DNA from: Streptomyces hygroscopicus
GTDB taxonomy: Bacteria > Actinomycetota > Actinomycetes > Streptomycetales > Streptomycetaceae
DNA length: 64,000 nucleotides
Direction of reading: 5' to 3'
Assembly: GCF_026168105.1 (NCBI RefSeq)
Contig: NZ_LBMW01000029.1
Span: forward strand, 1-64,000
Shown here: positions 49,447-58,084 of the stretch, piece by piece
How positions within the stretch are numbered: position 1 is the first letter of the stretch
Layout: every line of letters starts with the position of its first letter
Made by a program: the position numbers and the translations under genes
The notes under the pieces: generated by a model
What the model was told of the DNA's origin: nothing
Seen by the model: only the letters and a program-made list of their open reading frames with translations
Database searches by the model: none

Positions 49447-50440
49447 ATGACCAGCAGTCCGCACGATCACCGGTCCCGCTCCGGCGCCGACGCCCTGCCC
49501 GAGGCGGCCCCGGACAACGGTCCCGCCCTCACCCGTGAGGAGTTCGACGCTCTCTTCGACACCGTACGGGCCTGGGGCCGTTGGTCCCCCGCAGCAGCCG
49601 GCCGCGGTGCCTGGAACGGGGTCACCCCCGAGCACTCACGGCGGGCCGCGGCACTGGTGCGTACCGGGACCACCGTTGCGATGGCCCTGGCCTGGAACAC
49701 GGTGGCGGGTCCCGACAACGGCAGGCCCGCCCTGCACTACATGTCGGACCTCGGGGACGTGGAGGCGCCCGAGCCCTCCTGCCACAAGGACTTCATTGCC
49801 GCCGACTACCACGGCAAGGGCATCAGCCACCTCGATGCGCTCTCCCACATCGCCTACCGGGGGCGGCTCTACGACGGCAGTCCCGCCCGCGAGGTCGTCG
49901 ACGCCGCAGGCGCCCGCTTCGGGTCGGTCGCGGCTCTCGGGCCGCTGGCCACCCGGGGCGTCCTCCTGGACATGCCCGCGGTGCTCGACACCGAGTGGCT
50001 GGAGCCCGGCACGGCCGTCCACGCCGCGGACGTGCTCGCCGCCGAGAAGGCACTCGGGGTGGCCATCGGCGACGGGGACGCGGTGCTGCTGCGCTCAGGT
50101 CGATTCCGCCGTCGCGCCGAGCTGGGGGCCTGGAACCCCGACGCCGTCAGCGCCGGCTTCCACGTGGATGCGATGCCCCTGCTGTCCGACCCGGGGGGTC
50201 GCTCTGCTCGGCGCCGACGGCGACAACGACGTACGGCCCTCGCCCGTCGAAGGGCTGCACTCCCCCGTACACGCCCTGGCCATCACCGCGATGGGCGTCC
50301 CGCTGCTGGACAACCTCGACCTCGAAGCGCTCTCCGCTGCCTGCGCCGAGGCGGGCCGCCATGAGTTCCTGCTGGTCGTCGCACCGCTGAACATCCCCGG
50401 CGGCACAGGCTCGCCCGTCAATCCGGTCGCGATGCCGTGA
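49447..50440 (+). pseudogene. Cyclase family (kynurenine-formamidase-like) protein, frameshifted
   Basis: The frame starts at ATG 49447 and reads as a 330-residue cyclase/metal-dependent hydrolase. The metal motif is HGKGISHLDALSHI (HxGTHxDxxxH-like). The family text includes MALAWNTVAGPDNGRP and RGVLLDMPAVLDTEWL. After AMPLLSDPG the frame is lost at a run of six G (50193-50198). One base fewer restores VALLGADGDNDVRPSPVEGL and the normal end VAPLNIPGGTGSPVNPVAMP at 50440. Either a real inactivating insertion or a sequencing error; both halves look intact and well conserved. Confidence 0.8.
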
Positions 50441-50486
50441 CACCGGACCTCGGTCGCGACGCCGCAGCCGGCACCCCGCCGTCTCG

Positions 50487-51356
50487 TCAGTGCACCGCGT
50501 CCGAGAGGCGGACGAAGCTGTGGCCAGTGGCCAGCAGGTGGGGGACGGCTGCGGCGATGCCCCGGGCGGTGCCGCCCTTGGGGTGGTTCATATGGCAGAT
50601 GACGATGGACCCGCCCTGCGCGGCCGCCACCGTGGTACGCACCTGCTCGGGAGTGAAGGTGGCGCCACCGTCGCCGTTGACGGAGAAGTTGGCGAAGCGC
50701 TCTCCCAGGTCGGTGACGATCCGGGCCGCGACGTCGTCGCAGTACGCCGTACCGGACCGGAAGAAGCGCGGCGGGGCGCCCAGCAGGCGGGTGAGCTTGG
50801 CCCGGTTGCCGGCGATCTCGTCGAACACCTCGGCAGCGCTGCGGGTGCCGGGGATGCCGTAGGCGGAGCGTCCGTTGACCGACAGCGGGCGGTGCCGGGT
50901 GCCGTGGTTGGCGATCTCGAACAGCGGCTCGGCGGCAAGCCGGCGGAAGACCGCCGGATTGGCGTCGATCCAGCGGGAGTTGATGAAGAGGGTCGCCGGT
51001 ACCTCCCGTTTGCGGAGGAAGTCGATCAGCGCTTGGTCGTAGCCGCTGCCTCCCGGGCCGCCGCAGGCGTCGAAGGTCAGCGCGATGACGCGTTTGGTGG
51101 TCGGCAGCTTGTGCACCACTCCGGGTGCCTCGAAGCCCCAGGTGTGCGGCACGGCGCGTCCGTAGCGGGCCACGATCTCGGCGCGGGTGAATGCGGGCGC
51201 CGCGGCCCCGGACGGGGTACCCGTGGCGCTTGCTGCCGGTGAGGACGGTGCAGGGGCGGCGGAGTGCCCGCCGCTCGTATCGCTCTTCGGGCCCGCGCAG
51301 CCTGCCAGCGCGCTTCCCGCCAGTGCGGCCAGCACAGCCCGGCGACTGGGTGTCAT
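50487..51356 (-). CDS. Polysaccharide deacetylase lipoprotein (NodB domain)
   Basis: A 289-residue protein; ATG 51356 overlaps the serine protease stop. The N-terminus RRAVLAALAGSALAGC is a lipoprotein signal with Cys at the lipobox. After a Pro/Ser/Ala-rich linker comes the NodB homology domain: VIALTFDACGGPGGSG (metal-binding Asp), FEIANHGTRHRPLSV (HxxxH-type site), FRSGTAYCDD and VICHMNHPKGGTARG. It removes N-acetyl groups from chitin-like or peptidoglycan sugars at the cell surface. Substrate unproven. Confidence 0.88.
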   Translation of the reverse strand: MTPSRRAVLAALAGSALAGCAGPKSDTSGGHSAAPAPSSPAASATGTPSGAAAPAFTRAEIVARYGRAVPHTWGFEAPGVVHKLPTTKRVIALTFDACGGPGGSGYDQALIDFLRKREVPATLFINSRWIDANPAVFRRLAAEPLFEIANHGTRHRPLSVNGRSAYGIPGTRSAAEVFDEIAGNRAKLTRLLGAPPRFFRSGTAYCDDVAARIVTDLGERFANFSVNGDGGATFTPEQVRTTVAAAQGGSIVICHMNHPKGGTARGIAAAVPHLLATGHSFVRLSDAVH

Positions 51357-52588
51357 GCACTCTCCCACCTGGTCGAACGATGTTGCCGAGGGGCAGCCGC
51401 CACCCGCCATCGCAACCGTACGCGGTGCAAGTACTGCGACCGGGAAGGCGGCGGACAAGGGTTCGCCAACAATCCTTTGGAGATCATTTGCCCTGTCCTC
51501 TTCGCGCCCTGCCAGTGGGGTGAGCCGAACATCGCCCGGACGCCCTGGTGCGGGGGCAGGTTGGACGCAGGATTCCGGTTGGCGACGGCGTCGGCAAGGA
51601 GATGTGCGGCGTCGGCTCCGAACGCCGGGGCGTAGCTGATGTAGTCGACGTTCGCGTCGTTGCCGCCACCGTTGTACCCCCCGAGGTTGCCGATGACATG
51701 GCCGGTGCGTGCGTCGTCCTCGTAGTCGGTGATCCACGGGCTGCCGGACACCCCGCCGTAGTAGCCACCGCAGGTCATGGACATCTGGTGGTACCCCGGT
51801 AGTCGCCTGGTCGGTACGGTGCACTTGACGGCCCGTCCGGCATCGTTGCCGTGTTTGTGAGCCGGATAGCCCACGACGGTGACTTTGTTGTTGTAGCCGG
51901 ACGGGCGGGTGAAGGTCAGTCCGCCTCCCACGGCGTCCTGGAGTTGCCGGCCACGCTGGTTCACCGAGACGCGGGCGAAGGCGGTGTCCAGGTCGGACCA
52001 CGGCTTCCTGGTGGTCGACGAGCCCTTGTCCGGCACGTAACGGGGGTCGATGAACACGCGCTGGATGTGGAAGATGCCGTACGGCTGCCGGCCGGGAGCC
52101 GCGCCCTTGATGAACTTCGGTACGAAGATGTAGTTGCTCTTGATGCCCAGTCCGCAGTGTCCCGCGGTGAGGATCACGTTCCTGGCCGGGGTGTCGATCA
52201 CACTGCCGGTGCACATCCAGTCGGTGCCGTTCGGGCTGCTGGAGCCGAAGAACGTTCCTATGAGGCGGGTCCCCCCGAACATCGTTCCCTTGGGGATGCC
52301 TGCCGCCCGCGTCATCGGCTGCTTCGGGGCGGACGGCGCTGACCGGAGGGTGTCCAGCGGGCGGGCATTCGCCATGCGCCGGGCGGTCCAGTACTTGGCG
52401 GCCTGTCGAGCCTCCCGTCCTGCGTCCGCGGACGGGTGGGCGACCACGGCCGGAAGTGGCGAGGGTGAATGCGCGGCGGAAGGCGGGTGCGGCGACGGTG
52501 GCGCGGCCCATGCGGCCGGGGCGGCGGTACCGAGTACGGCCGCGCACAGAACAGCGACGACCGCCAGGTGTCTTCGACACGGGAACAA
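51353..52588 (-). CDS. Secreted trypsin-like serine protease
   Basis: About 411 residues. The TTG at 52588 is preferred because AGGAGG lies seven bases upstream; an in-frame GTG at 52594 would abut that site. A signal peptide follows (RRHLAVVAVLCAAVLGTAAP). The catalytic His is in VILTAGHCGLG, the Asp in PWSDLDTAFARV, and the Ser in GGVSGSPWITDYE. This is a V8/trypsin-like endopeptidase, exported and probably synthesised with a pro-region. Substrate unknown. It is coupled to the polysaccharide deacetylase (ATGA), suggesting that both act on the wall or its proteins. Confidence 0.88.
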   Translation of the reverse strand: MFPCRRHLAVVAVLCAAVLGTAAPAAWAAPPSPHPPSAAHSPSPLPAVVAHPSADAGREARQAAKYWTARRMANARPLDTLRSAPSAPKQPMTRAAGIPKGTMFGGTRLIGTFFGSSSPNGTDWMCTGSVIDTPARNVILTAGHCGLGIKSNYIFVPKFIKGAAPGRQPYGIFHIQRVFIDPRYVPDKGSSTTRKPWSDLDTAFARVSVNQRGRQLQDAVGGGLTFTRPSGYNNKVTVVGYPAHKHGNDAGRAVKCTVPTRRLPGYHQMSMTCGGYYGGVSGSPWITDYEDDARTGHVIGNLGGYNGGGNDANVDYISYAPAFGADAAHLLADAVANRNPASNLPPHQGVRAMFGSPHWQGAKRTGQMISKGLLANPCPPPSRSQYLHRVRLRWRVAAAPRQHRSTRWESA

Positions 52589-53070
52589 TTCCACTCCTCC
52601 TGGTTTCACGGAATCGGGGCTTGGAGGACAGGCACGCCGACCTTGCCGTCGCCTCACGGGAATGCCGGACCGATTGCCTTTTCATGTCCCGGCAGCCCCG
52701 CGAGAAGCTCGCGGTAACAGTGGTGGATACGGTGACCAGTTGCACGCAACGGCACGGGGCAGCAGCTCTTGAGCTGTGATTCCCTTTCGTGCCGTAGGGC
52801 CAAAACGGCCGCCCTGGCGCCGACTCGGGCGGTATCGCATGCCTCGCCTCGAGCAGTCATGCCGACGAGGCTCGGCGGCGACAGCGATGGAGCGCCACGG
52901 CGATGCCGGTCGTGGAAGGACGCGCGGGTCTGCACAAGGTCAGATGGCGGACGAAACTGGACAGATCGCCGCAAAGTTTTTCCCACCAACCCCCAGGGCG
53001 GCACCGTTTGAATGATCGAAGCAGCGGGGGGGTTAGCATATGAGCACCGCCTAGCTCGAAAGATAAACCT
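52589..53070. other. Divergent intergenic region before gap
   Basis: This 482-base region separates the leftward serine protease from GAPDH. The segment 53005-53066 is AT-rich for this genome (TTGAAT near 53008, TTAGCAT near 53033), a likely promoter area for gap although the spacing of these hexamers is not standard. No gene is called. Confidence 0.45.
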
Positions 53071-54516
53071 GTGACTGTCAACGACGACTCGTTCACCAAC
53101 TGGAAGAACCGCGAGGAGATCGCGGAGTCGATGATCCCGATCATCGGGAAGCTGCACCGGGAGCGGGACGTCACGGTCCTGCTGCACAGCCGCTCCTTGG
53201 TGAACAAGTCGGTGGTCAGCATCCTCAAGACCCACCGATTCGCCCGGCAGATCGCCGGGGAAGAACTCTCGGTCACCGACACGCTGCCGTTCCTGCAGGC
53301 GCTCACCACACTCGATCTCGGGCCGTCCCAGATCGACATCGGCATGCTCGCCGCGACGTACAAGACCGACGACCGCGGTCTGTCCGTGGCGGAGTTCACC
53401 GCCGAGGCCGTCGCCGGTGCCACGGGCGCCGACAAGATCGAGCGCCGGGAGCCGCGCGACGTCGTCCTCTACGGGTTCGGCCGCATCGGCCGCCTCCTGG
53501 CCCGCCTGCTCATCGAGAAGGCCGGCTCCGGGAACGGTCTGCGGCTGCGTGCCATCGTCGTGCGCCAGGGCGCCGGCCAGGACCTGGTCAAGCGCGCCTC
53601 ACTGCTGCGCCGTGACTCCATCCACGGCCAGTTCCAGGGCACGATCACCGTCGACGAGACGAACAGCAAGATCATCGCCAACGGTCACGAGATCCAGGTA
53701 ATCTACTCCGACGACCCGACGTCGGTGGACTACACGGCGTACGGCATCAGGGACGCCATCCTCATCGACAACACGGGCAAGTGGCGCGACCGCGAAGGCC
53801 TGTCGAAGCACCTCCGCCCCGGCATCGACAAGGTCGTTCTGACCGCACCGGGCAAGGGCGACGTCCCCAACATCGTCCACGGCGTCAACCACGACATGAT
53901 CAAGCCGGACGAGCAGATCCTGTCCTGCGCGTCCTGCACCACCAACGCGATCGTCCCGCCGCTGAAGGCGATGGCGGACGAGTACGGCGTCCTGCGCGGC
54001 CATGTGGAGACCGTCCACTCATTCACCAACGACCAGAACCTGCTGGACAACTACCACAACTCCGACCGCCGCGGCCGCTCGGCGCCGCTCAACATGGTCA
54101 TCACCGAGACCGGTGCCGCCTCCGCCGTCGCCAAGGCGCTGCCCGACCTCAAGGCGAGGATCACCGGCAGCTCGATCCGCGTCCCGGTGCCGGACGTCTC
54201 GATCGCGATCCTGAACCTGCAGCTCGCACGCGAGACCACCCGCGAAGAGGTGCTCGACTACCTCCGCAATGTGTCGCTGACCTCGCCGCTCAAGCGCCAG
54301 ATCGACTTCATCAGTGCCCCTGACGCGGTCTCGAGCGACTTCATCGGCTCGCGTCACGCCTCGATCGTCGACGCGGGTGCCACCAAGGTCGAGGGCGACA
54401 ACGCGATCCTCTACCTGTGGTACGACAACGAGTTCGGCTACTCGTGCCAGGTCGTCCGGGTGGTCCAGCATGTCTCGGGCGTGGAGTACCCGACGTACCC
54501 GGCGCCGGCGGTCTGA
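53071..54516 (+). CDS. gap: Glyceraldehyde-3-phosphate dehydrogenase, long form
   Basis: A 481-residue GAPDH from GTG 53071. The first 125 residues are an extra N-terminal region absent from the 330-residue glycolytic enzyme (VNDDSFTNWKNREEIAESM, FLQALTTLDLGPSQIDIGML). The NAD fold then begins VVLYGFGRIGRLL (134-143). The catalytic Cys289 is in SCASCTTNA, the His-region follows, and the end is LYLWYDNEFGYSCQVVRVV. It converts glyceraldehyde-3-phosphate to 1,3-bisphosphoglycerate. Long forms are known in Streptomyces and some other bacteria. A separate standard gap elsewhere is likely but not visible. Confidence 0.9.
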   Translation: MTVNDDSFTNWKNREEIAESMIPIIGKLHRERDVTVLLHSRSLVNKSVVSILKTHRFARQIAGEELSVTDTLPFLQALTTLDLGPSQIDIGMLAATYKTDDRGLSVAEFTAEAVAGATGADKIERREPRDVVLYGFGRIGRLLARLLIEKAGSGNGLRLRAIVVRQGAGQDLVKRASLLRRDSIHGQFQGTITVDETNSKIIANGHEIQVIYSDDPTSVDYTAYGIRDAILIDNTGKWRDREGLSKHLRPGIDKVVLTAPGKGDVPNIVHGVNHDMIKPDEQILSCASCTTNAIVPPLKAMADEYGVLRGHVETVHSFTNDQNLLDNYHNSDRRGRSAPLNMVITETGAASAVAKALPDLKARITGSSIRVPVPDVSIAILNLQLARETTREEVLDYLRNVSLTSPLKRQIDFISAPDAVSSDFIGSRHASIVDAGATKVEGDNAILYLWYDNEFGYSCQVVRVVQHVSGVEYPTYPAPAV

Positions 54517-54536
54517 CCCCCTGCGGACGGTTCGAT

Positions 54537-54588
54537 CCGGTGTGCCGGCGGGCGGAGCGGCGGTGCCGCGCCATGGCCGGCACACCGG
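54537..54588. terminator. Long GC hairpin after gap
   Basis: CCGGTGTGCCGGC (54537-54549) and GCCGGCACACCGG (54576-54588) are perfect 13-bp arms around a 26-base loop. The hairpin is just after the GAPDH stop. No U-run follows, as is usual in this GC-rich genus. It also lies on the ABC-exporter 3' side, so it may end both transcripts. Confidence 0.6.
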
Positions 54589-54747
54589 CGTGTTCTCTCG
54601 TCCGGCGGTTGACGGCTCCTCACGCACGCGTCCCGGCCCGCCCGTTCACCAGCCCGGAAGACACGCACAGGGCTTGCTCCACCGTCTCATCGACCGCCGG
54701 ACGCTGGTGGGGACACGACGGGACGATGACCCCCCACACATGGCGGC

Positions 54748-56523
54748 TCAGGCCGCCTCGGCGGCTTCCGGCGGCGAGCCGACAGGGGTGAGGGTGGCGG
54801 TGCCGTCCGTCAGACGGAGGACCACGTCGGCATGGGCGGCCAGGCGCTGATCGTGGGTGATGAGGAAGGTGGTACGCCCTGCCGCGAGGCGTCGCAGGGG
54901 TGGCAGGATGCGGGCGGTGGAGGCGTCGTCGAGGCCCGTGGTGGGCTCGTCCAGGATGAGCACGGGCGCGGTGCGCAGCATCGCGCGGGCCAGGGCGATC
55001 CTGCGGCGCTGGCCGCCGGAGAGATGGCCGCCGCGTTTGCCGACAGGGGTGTCGTAACCATCTGGCAGGGCGCTGATGAACTCATGGGCGTCGGCTGCGG
55101 CGGCAGCGGCGAGCATGTCCCCTTCGGGGGCGTCGGGGCGGCCGTAGGTGATGTTGTCGCGGATGGTGCCGTCGAACAGCATGCTGTCCTGGGGCAACAG
55201 GGTGATGTGCCGGCGCAGTTCGTCCACCGCGAGATCGCCGATGTCATGGCCGTCGAGGAGGATACGGCCCTGAGTCGGCTCGTGGAAGCGCAGCAGGAGC
55301 TTGCCGAGCGTGGACTTGCCCGATCCGCTGGGTCCGGTGACCGCCACCAGGAGTCCGGGCGCGATGTCGAGGTCGAGGCGGTGCAGCACACGGCGGTCGG
55401 CGCCGGGGTAGGAGAAGCCGACGGCCTGGAAGGTGACGGCGCCGCGGACCGGCTCGGCCGGGGGCCGGACGTCCGGTCGGTGGTCGGGGTCGGCGGCGGG
55501 CCGGCTGCGCAGGACTTCGAGGAGTCGTTCGCAGGCGGCGGTGGCGGAGGAGGCGTGGACGAGGAGTTCGCCCAGTTCCTGCAGTCGGGGGTGGAGGTAG
55601 CCGAGGTAGGCGGCGAAGGAGAGCAGGCCGCCGACGGTGAGGTGGTGCTCCGAGATCTGCCAGGCTCCGGCGCCGATGACGGCCAGCACGCTGACGGTTT
55701 CGATCAGTTCGCCCAGAGGCCCGTACAGCGCCGAGAGTCTGATCTGGCGCAGGCCGGTGCGCATCCAGGTACGCCCCTCACGGTGGATCTTGCTGCGCTC
55801 GGCCTGCTGTCGGCTGTAAGCCTGCACCAGGGGCATGTTGGCCAGGCTCTCCTCGAGCAGGGAGGCCAGTCGCCCGTTGCTGTCGCGCTCCGCACGGCTG
55901 GCGGTCCGCATCAGGGTGCCGAACACCCGTGCGCCGAACCAGATCAGGGGCGCGGCGGCCAGGGTGATCAGGGCCAGCTGCCAGCTGGTCCAGAACGCGG
56001 CCACGGCGAAGACCAGCGCTCCGACGACCGAGGTGATCAACTCGACCGGGGCGGAGGCCACCAGCGACTCGACGGCCTCGATGTCACCGGTCAGACGGGA
56101 GACCAGATCGCCGGTCCCGTAGCGGTCCAACACGTCCGGCGGGAGCTGCTGAAGATGCTGGAAGACTCGGTCGCGCAGGCCGAGCAGGAAGTGCTCGCTC
56201 ATCCAGCCCGAAAGGTAACTGCCCGCGGAGGAGGCCACCGCACCCGCCGCGGCGAGACCCAGCCACAGCATGGCGGGCCCCCAGAAGGCGCGGAGGTCGC
56301 CCGGGGCGAGCACATCGTCGGTGAGTTGGCCCGCCAGGCCGATCGCGGCCGTGTCACACCCCGCGGCGACCACCAGCAGCACCGCCGACACCACCACCGC
56401 GGTGCGGTTGACGCGCACCAGCGGCCAGAACTTCCGAAACGCCGCCCATGGCGAGATACGGGCATGCCGTGTCCGCGCTTCTACGGCGGGGGCGGGCATG
56501 GCGATCTGTGCAGCAGTATTCAT
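54748..56523 (-). CDS. ABC exporter, fused membrane and ATPase domains
   Basis: A 591-residue half-transporter, with six membrane segments across about residues 40-320. The ATPase domain has Walker A GPSGSGKST (397-405), Q-loop Gln445, signature LSGGQ (501-505), Walker B VLILDE (521-526) and H-loop His557. No C39 peptidase domain is present, so it would export without leader cleavage. It is like lipid/multidrug/peptide exporters of the MsbA/LmrA type. It lies downstream of the cationic peptide gene on the same strand, 106 bases on and separated by a strong hairpin. Cargo unknown; the peptide is the natural suspect. Confidence 0.9.
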   Translation of the reverse strand: MNTAAQIAMPAPAVEARTRHARISPWAAFRKFWPLVRVNRTAVVVSAVLLVVAAGCDTAAIGLAGQLTDDVLAPGDLRAFWGPAMLWLGLAAAGAVASSAGSYLSGWMSEHFLLGLRDRVFQHLQQLPPDVLDRYGTGDLVSRLTGDIEAVESLVASAPVELITSVVGALVFAVAAFWTSWQLALITLAAAPLIWFGARVFGTLMRTASRAERDSNGRLASLLEESLANMPLVQAYSRQQAERSKIHREGRTWMRTGLRQIRLSALYGPLGELIETVSVLAVIGAGAWQISEHHLTVGGLLSFAAYLGYLHPRLQELGELLVHASSATAACERLLEVLRSRPAADPDHRPDVRPPAEPVRGAVTFQAVGFSYPGADRRVLHRLDLDIAPGLLVAVTGPSGSGKSTLGKLLLRFHEPTQGRILLDGHDIGDLAVDELRRHITLLPQDSMLFDGTIRDNITYGRPDAPEGDMLAAAAAADAHEFISALPDGYDTPVGKRGGHLSGGQRRRIALARAMLRTAPVLILDEPTTGLDDASTARILPPLRRLAAGRTTFLITHDQRLAAHADVVLRLTDGTATLTPVGSPPEAAEAA

Positions 56524-56562
56524 GCCTGGCCGACACTCCCTGAAGATTTCCCACGCGACGGT

Positions 56563-56607
56563 GTGCCGGGATCCGTCCGCCTCCTGGAGGCGGACGGATC
56601 CCGGCAC
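56563..56607. terminator. 22-bp perfect inverted repeat between peptide and exporter
   Basis: The arms at 56563-56584 (GTGCCGGGATCC...CCTCC) and 56586-56607 are perfect complements with one base between. The structure lies 23 bases after the peptide stop and 39 bases before the exporter start. It would end or attenuate the peptide transcript so that peptide exceeds exporter. Confidence 0.75.
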
Positions 56608-56629
56608 GGCCGGACGAGCTACTGAAGGG

Positions 56630-56758
56630 CTACTTGCCGGCGGCCTTCTTGTGCTTGCGGTGGTGCTTCTTGTGGCGGCGGCCCTGCGCCGCCTTGCCTG
56701 CGCAGCCGACTGCCTTCTTCTTGGCCTTCTTCACCAGCATGATCTTGTCGAACGCCAT
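56630..56758 (-). CDS. 42-aa Lys/His-rich cationic peptide
   Basis: A short frame from ATG 56758 to TAG 56630, with AAAGGGG about eight bases upstream. The product starts MAFDKIMLVKKAKKKAVG, has a lone Cys at 19 and continues with GRRHKKHHRKHKKAAGK: 13 Lys, 3 Arg and 4 His of 42 residues with a single Asp. The N-terminal 18 residues could form an amphipathic helix; the C-terminal part is a basic/His tail. No leader with a double-glycine site is clear. It sits between an acyltransferase and an ABC exporter on the same strand. I suggest a leaderless bacteriocin, RiPP precursor or other secreted cationic factor. Family not recognised. Confidence 0.6.
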   Translation of the reverse strand: MAFDKIMLVKKAKKKAVGCAGKAAQGRRHKKHHRKHKKAAGK

Positions 56759-56895
56759 GACTGATACCCCTTTCTCACGGCCCGTCAACCGGGGTTTCCG
56801 ATGTCCGCGGATTCCTTCTCACGCGGCGCCCATGAATACGGGAATGGAGCATGGCCCGTTCAAAGGGGATTCACATTTAACCTTGCACCTTTTCT

Positions 56896-56916
56896 CTTAC
56901 CGAACCCCTTACCGAA
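56896..56916. repeat. Two direct repeats CTTACCGAA upstream of the peptide gene
   Basis: CTTACCGAA occurs at 56896-56904 and at 56908-56916, a 12-base period of a little over one helical turn. It lies about 140 bases before the peptide start in the only sizeable gap of the cassette. It might be an activator site. On the minus strand TTCGGT and TTAAAT, 18 bases apart, could be a weak promoter. Confidence 0.4.
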
Positions 56917-56965
56917 TCCCTGCACAAGGAAGGGAACCCTTTAATTCCCCTTGGGAGTGCACCCC

Positions 56966-58084
56966 TCAGCCTTCCGCCCGGGCGGGGCGGGCTGCCGTCC
57001 GTCTGCGGCTGCCGAGGAGCACTCGGCGCGCGGGCTGTTCGACCGCCGTGTACAGCGCCCACGCCAGACCGAGGGACACGAGGAAGACGGCCGCGGCCGA
57101 GGGGAGGGCCTGGAGCGCGGGTAGATGGGGACGGGAGACGAAGAGCCGCTCCGCGACACGCATCACCAGTATGTGGATCATGTAGAAGGCGAACGACCAC
57201 TCCCCCAGGACAACGAGCCGGCGCCGACGCCAGAAGGACGGCAGTCCCCTCAGGTCGGCGACCGCCGCGGCAGGGATGAGCAGGCCCAGGCCGACGATGG
57301 TGCAGGCGGCGGGGCCGTACGCGCCGGGGAGCTGGCGGGTCAGGAAGTAGCCCACGACGGTGAGGGCGAGCGAGACGTCGAGCCCCGGCCCGCGCCATGC
57401 CCCGAGGCGTACCAGGCGGCCGAGTGCGGCGCCGAGGACGAACTCGGGCAGGCGGGCGGCGGGGAAGCTGGCCAGGATCCAGTCCGGCGCATAGTGAATG
57501 TTGGCCCAGGGCAGCACGATCACCAGTGCGCCGCTGACGACCGCCACCGCGGTGAGGGAGCGAGGGCCGATCCTGCGCAGGGCCGCGTACAGCGCGGGGA
57601 AGGTGGCGTAGAAGAACGCCTCGCAGGTGAGGGACCAGCTGACCGGATTGAGGGCCTGCCACCAGTCACGCTTCCAGGAACTGACGAGCAGCAGGTTGGC
57701 CAGCGTCTCCGAGGTCCCGCTGGGCGACAGGGCCGGGACCAGGGTCAGGGAGAGCGTCAGGGCGAGCAGGGCCGTGACCAGGTGGACGGGGTAGACCCGG
57801 GCCAGGCGGCGGAGCCAGAAGACGCGTGCACTGTCTCCTTCGCGGGCGGTCCAGGCCAGTACGAAGCCGGAGAGGATGAAGAAGAAGGACACTCCGGCGG
57901 AGCCCGCCCCGAACGCCCAGTCGACCAGTCTTCCGCCTTCGCCGCCGAAGTAGCCGAAGTTCCGCACGTGGTAGACGAAGACCAGAAATGCGGCCATCCA
58001 CCGCATCCCGGTCAGTGACGGCAACTGCCCACCGAGGGCTGGGCCTACGACGACGGGGCTGTTCTTCTCCGCCAGCAGAGTCAT
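56966..58084 (-). CDS. Acyltransferase-3 (OafA/WecH-type) membrane protein
   Basis: A 372-residue protein from ATG 58084 (AGGTGG upstream) with about ten membrane segments. It shows the acyltransferase-3 hallmarks: the early catalytic-type LPSLTGMRWMAAFLVFVYHV with the His-containing motif, SAGVSFFFILSGFVLAW, RRLARVYPVHLV and the EAFFYATFPALYA segment. Such proteins use acyl-CoA to acylate sugars, lipids or peptides at the membrane. It opens the cassette with the peptide and exporter, transcribed in the same direction. It may modify the peptide or the producer's surface; both are inference. Confidence 0.88.
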   Translation of the reverse strand: MTLLAEKNSPVVVGPALGGQLPSLTGMRWMAAFLVFVYHVRNFGYFGGEGGRLVDWAFGAGSAGVSFFFILSGFVLAWTAREGDSARVFWLRRLARVYPVHLVTALLALTLSLTLVPALSPSGTSETLANLLLVSSWKRDWWQALNPVSWSLTCEAFFYATFPALYAALRRIGPRSLTAVAVVSGALVIVLPWANIHYAPDWILASFPAARLPEFVLGAALGRLVRLGAWRGPGLDVSLALTVVGYFLTRQLPGAYGPAACTIVGLGLLIPAAAVADLRGLPSFWRRRRLVVLGEWSFAFYMIHILVMRVAERLFVSRPHLPALQALPSAAAVFLVSLGLAWALYTAVEQPARRVLLGSRRRTAARPARAEG

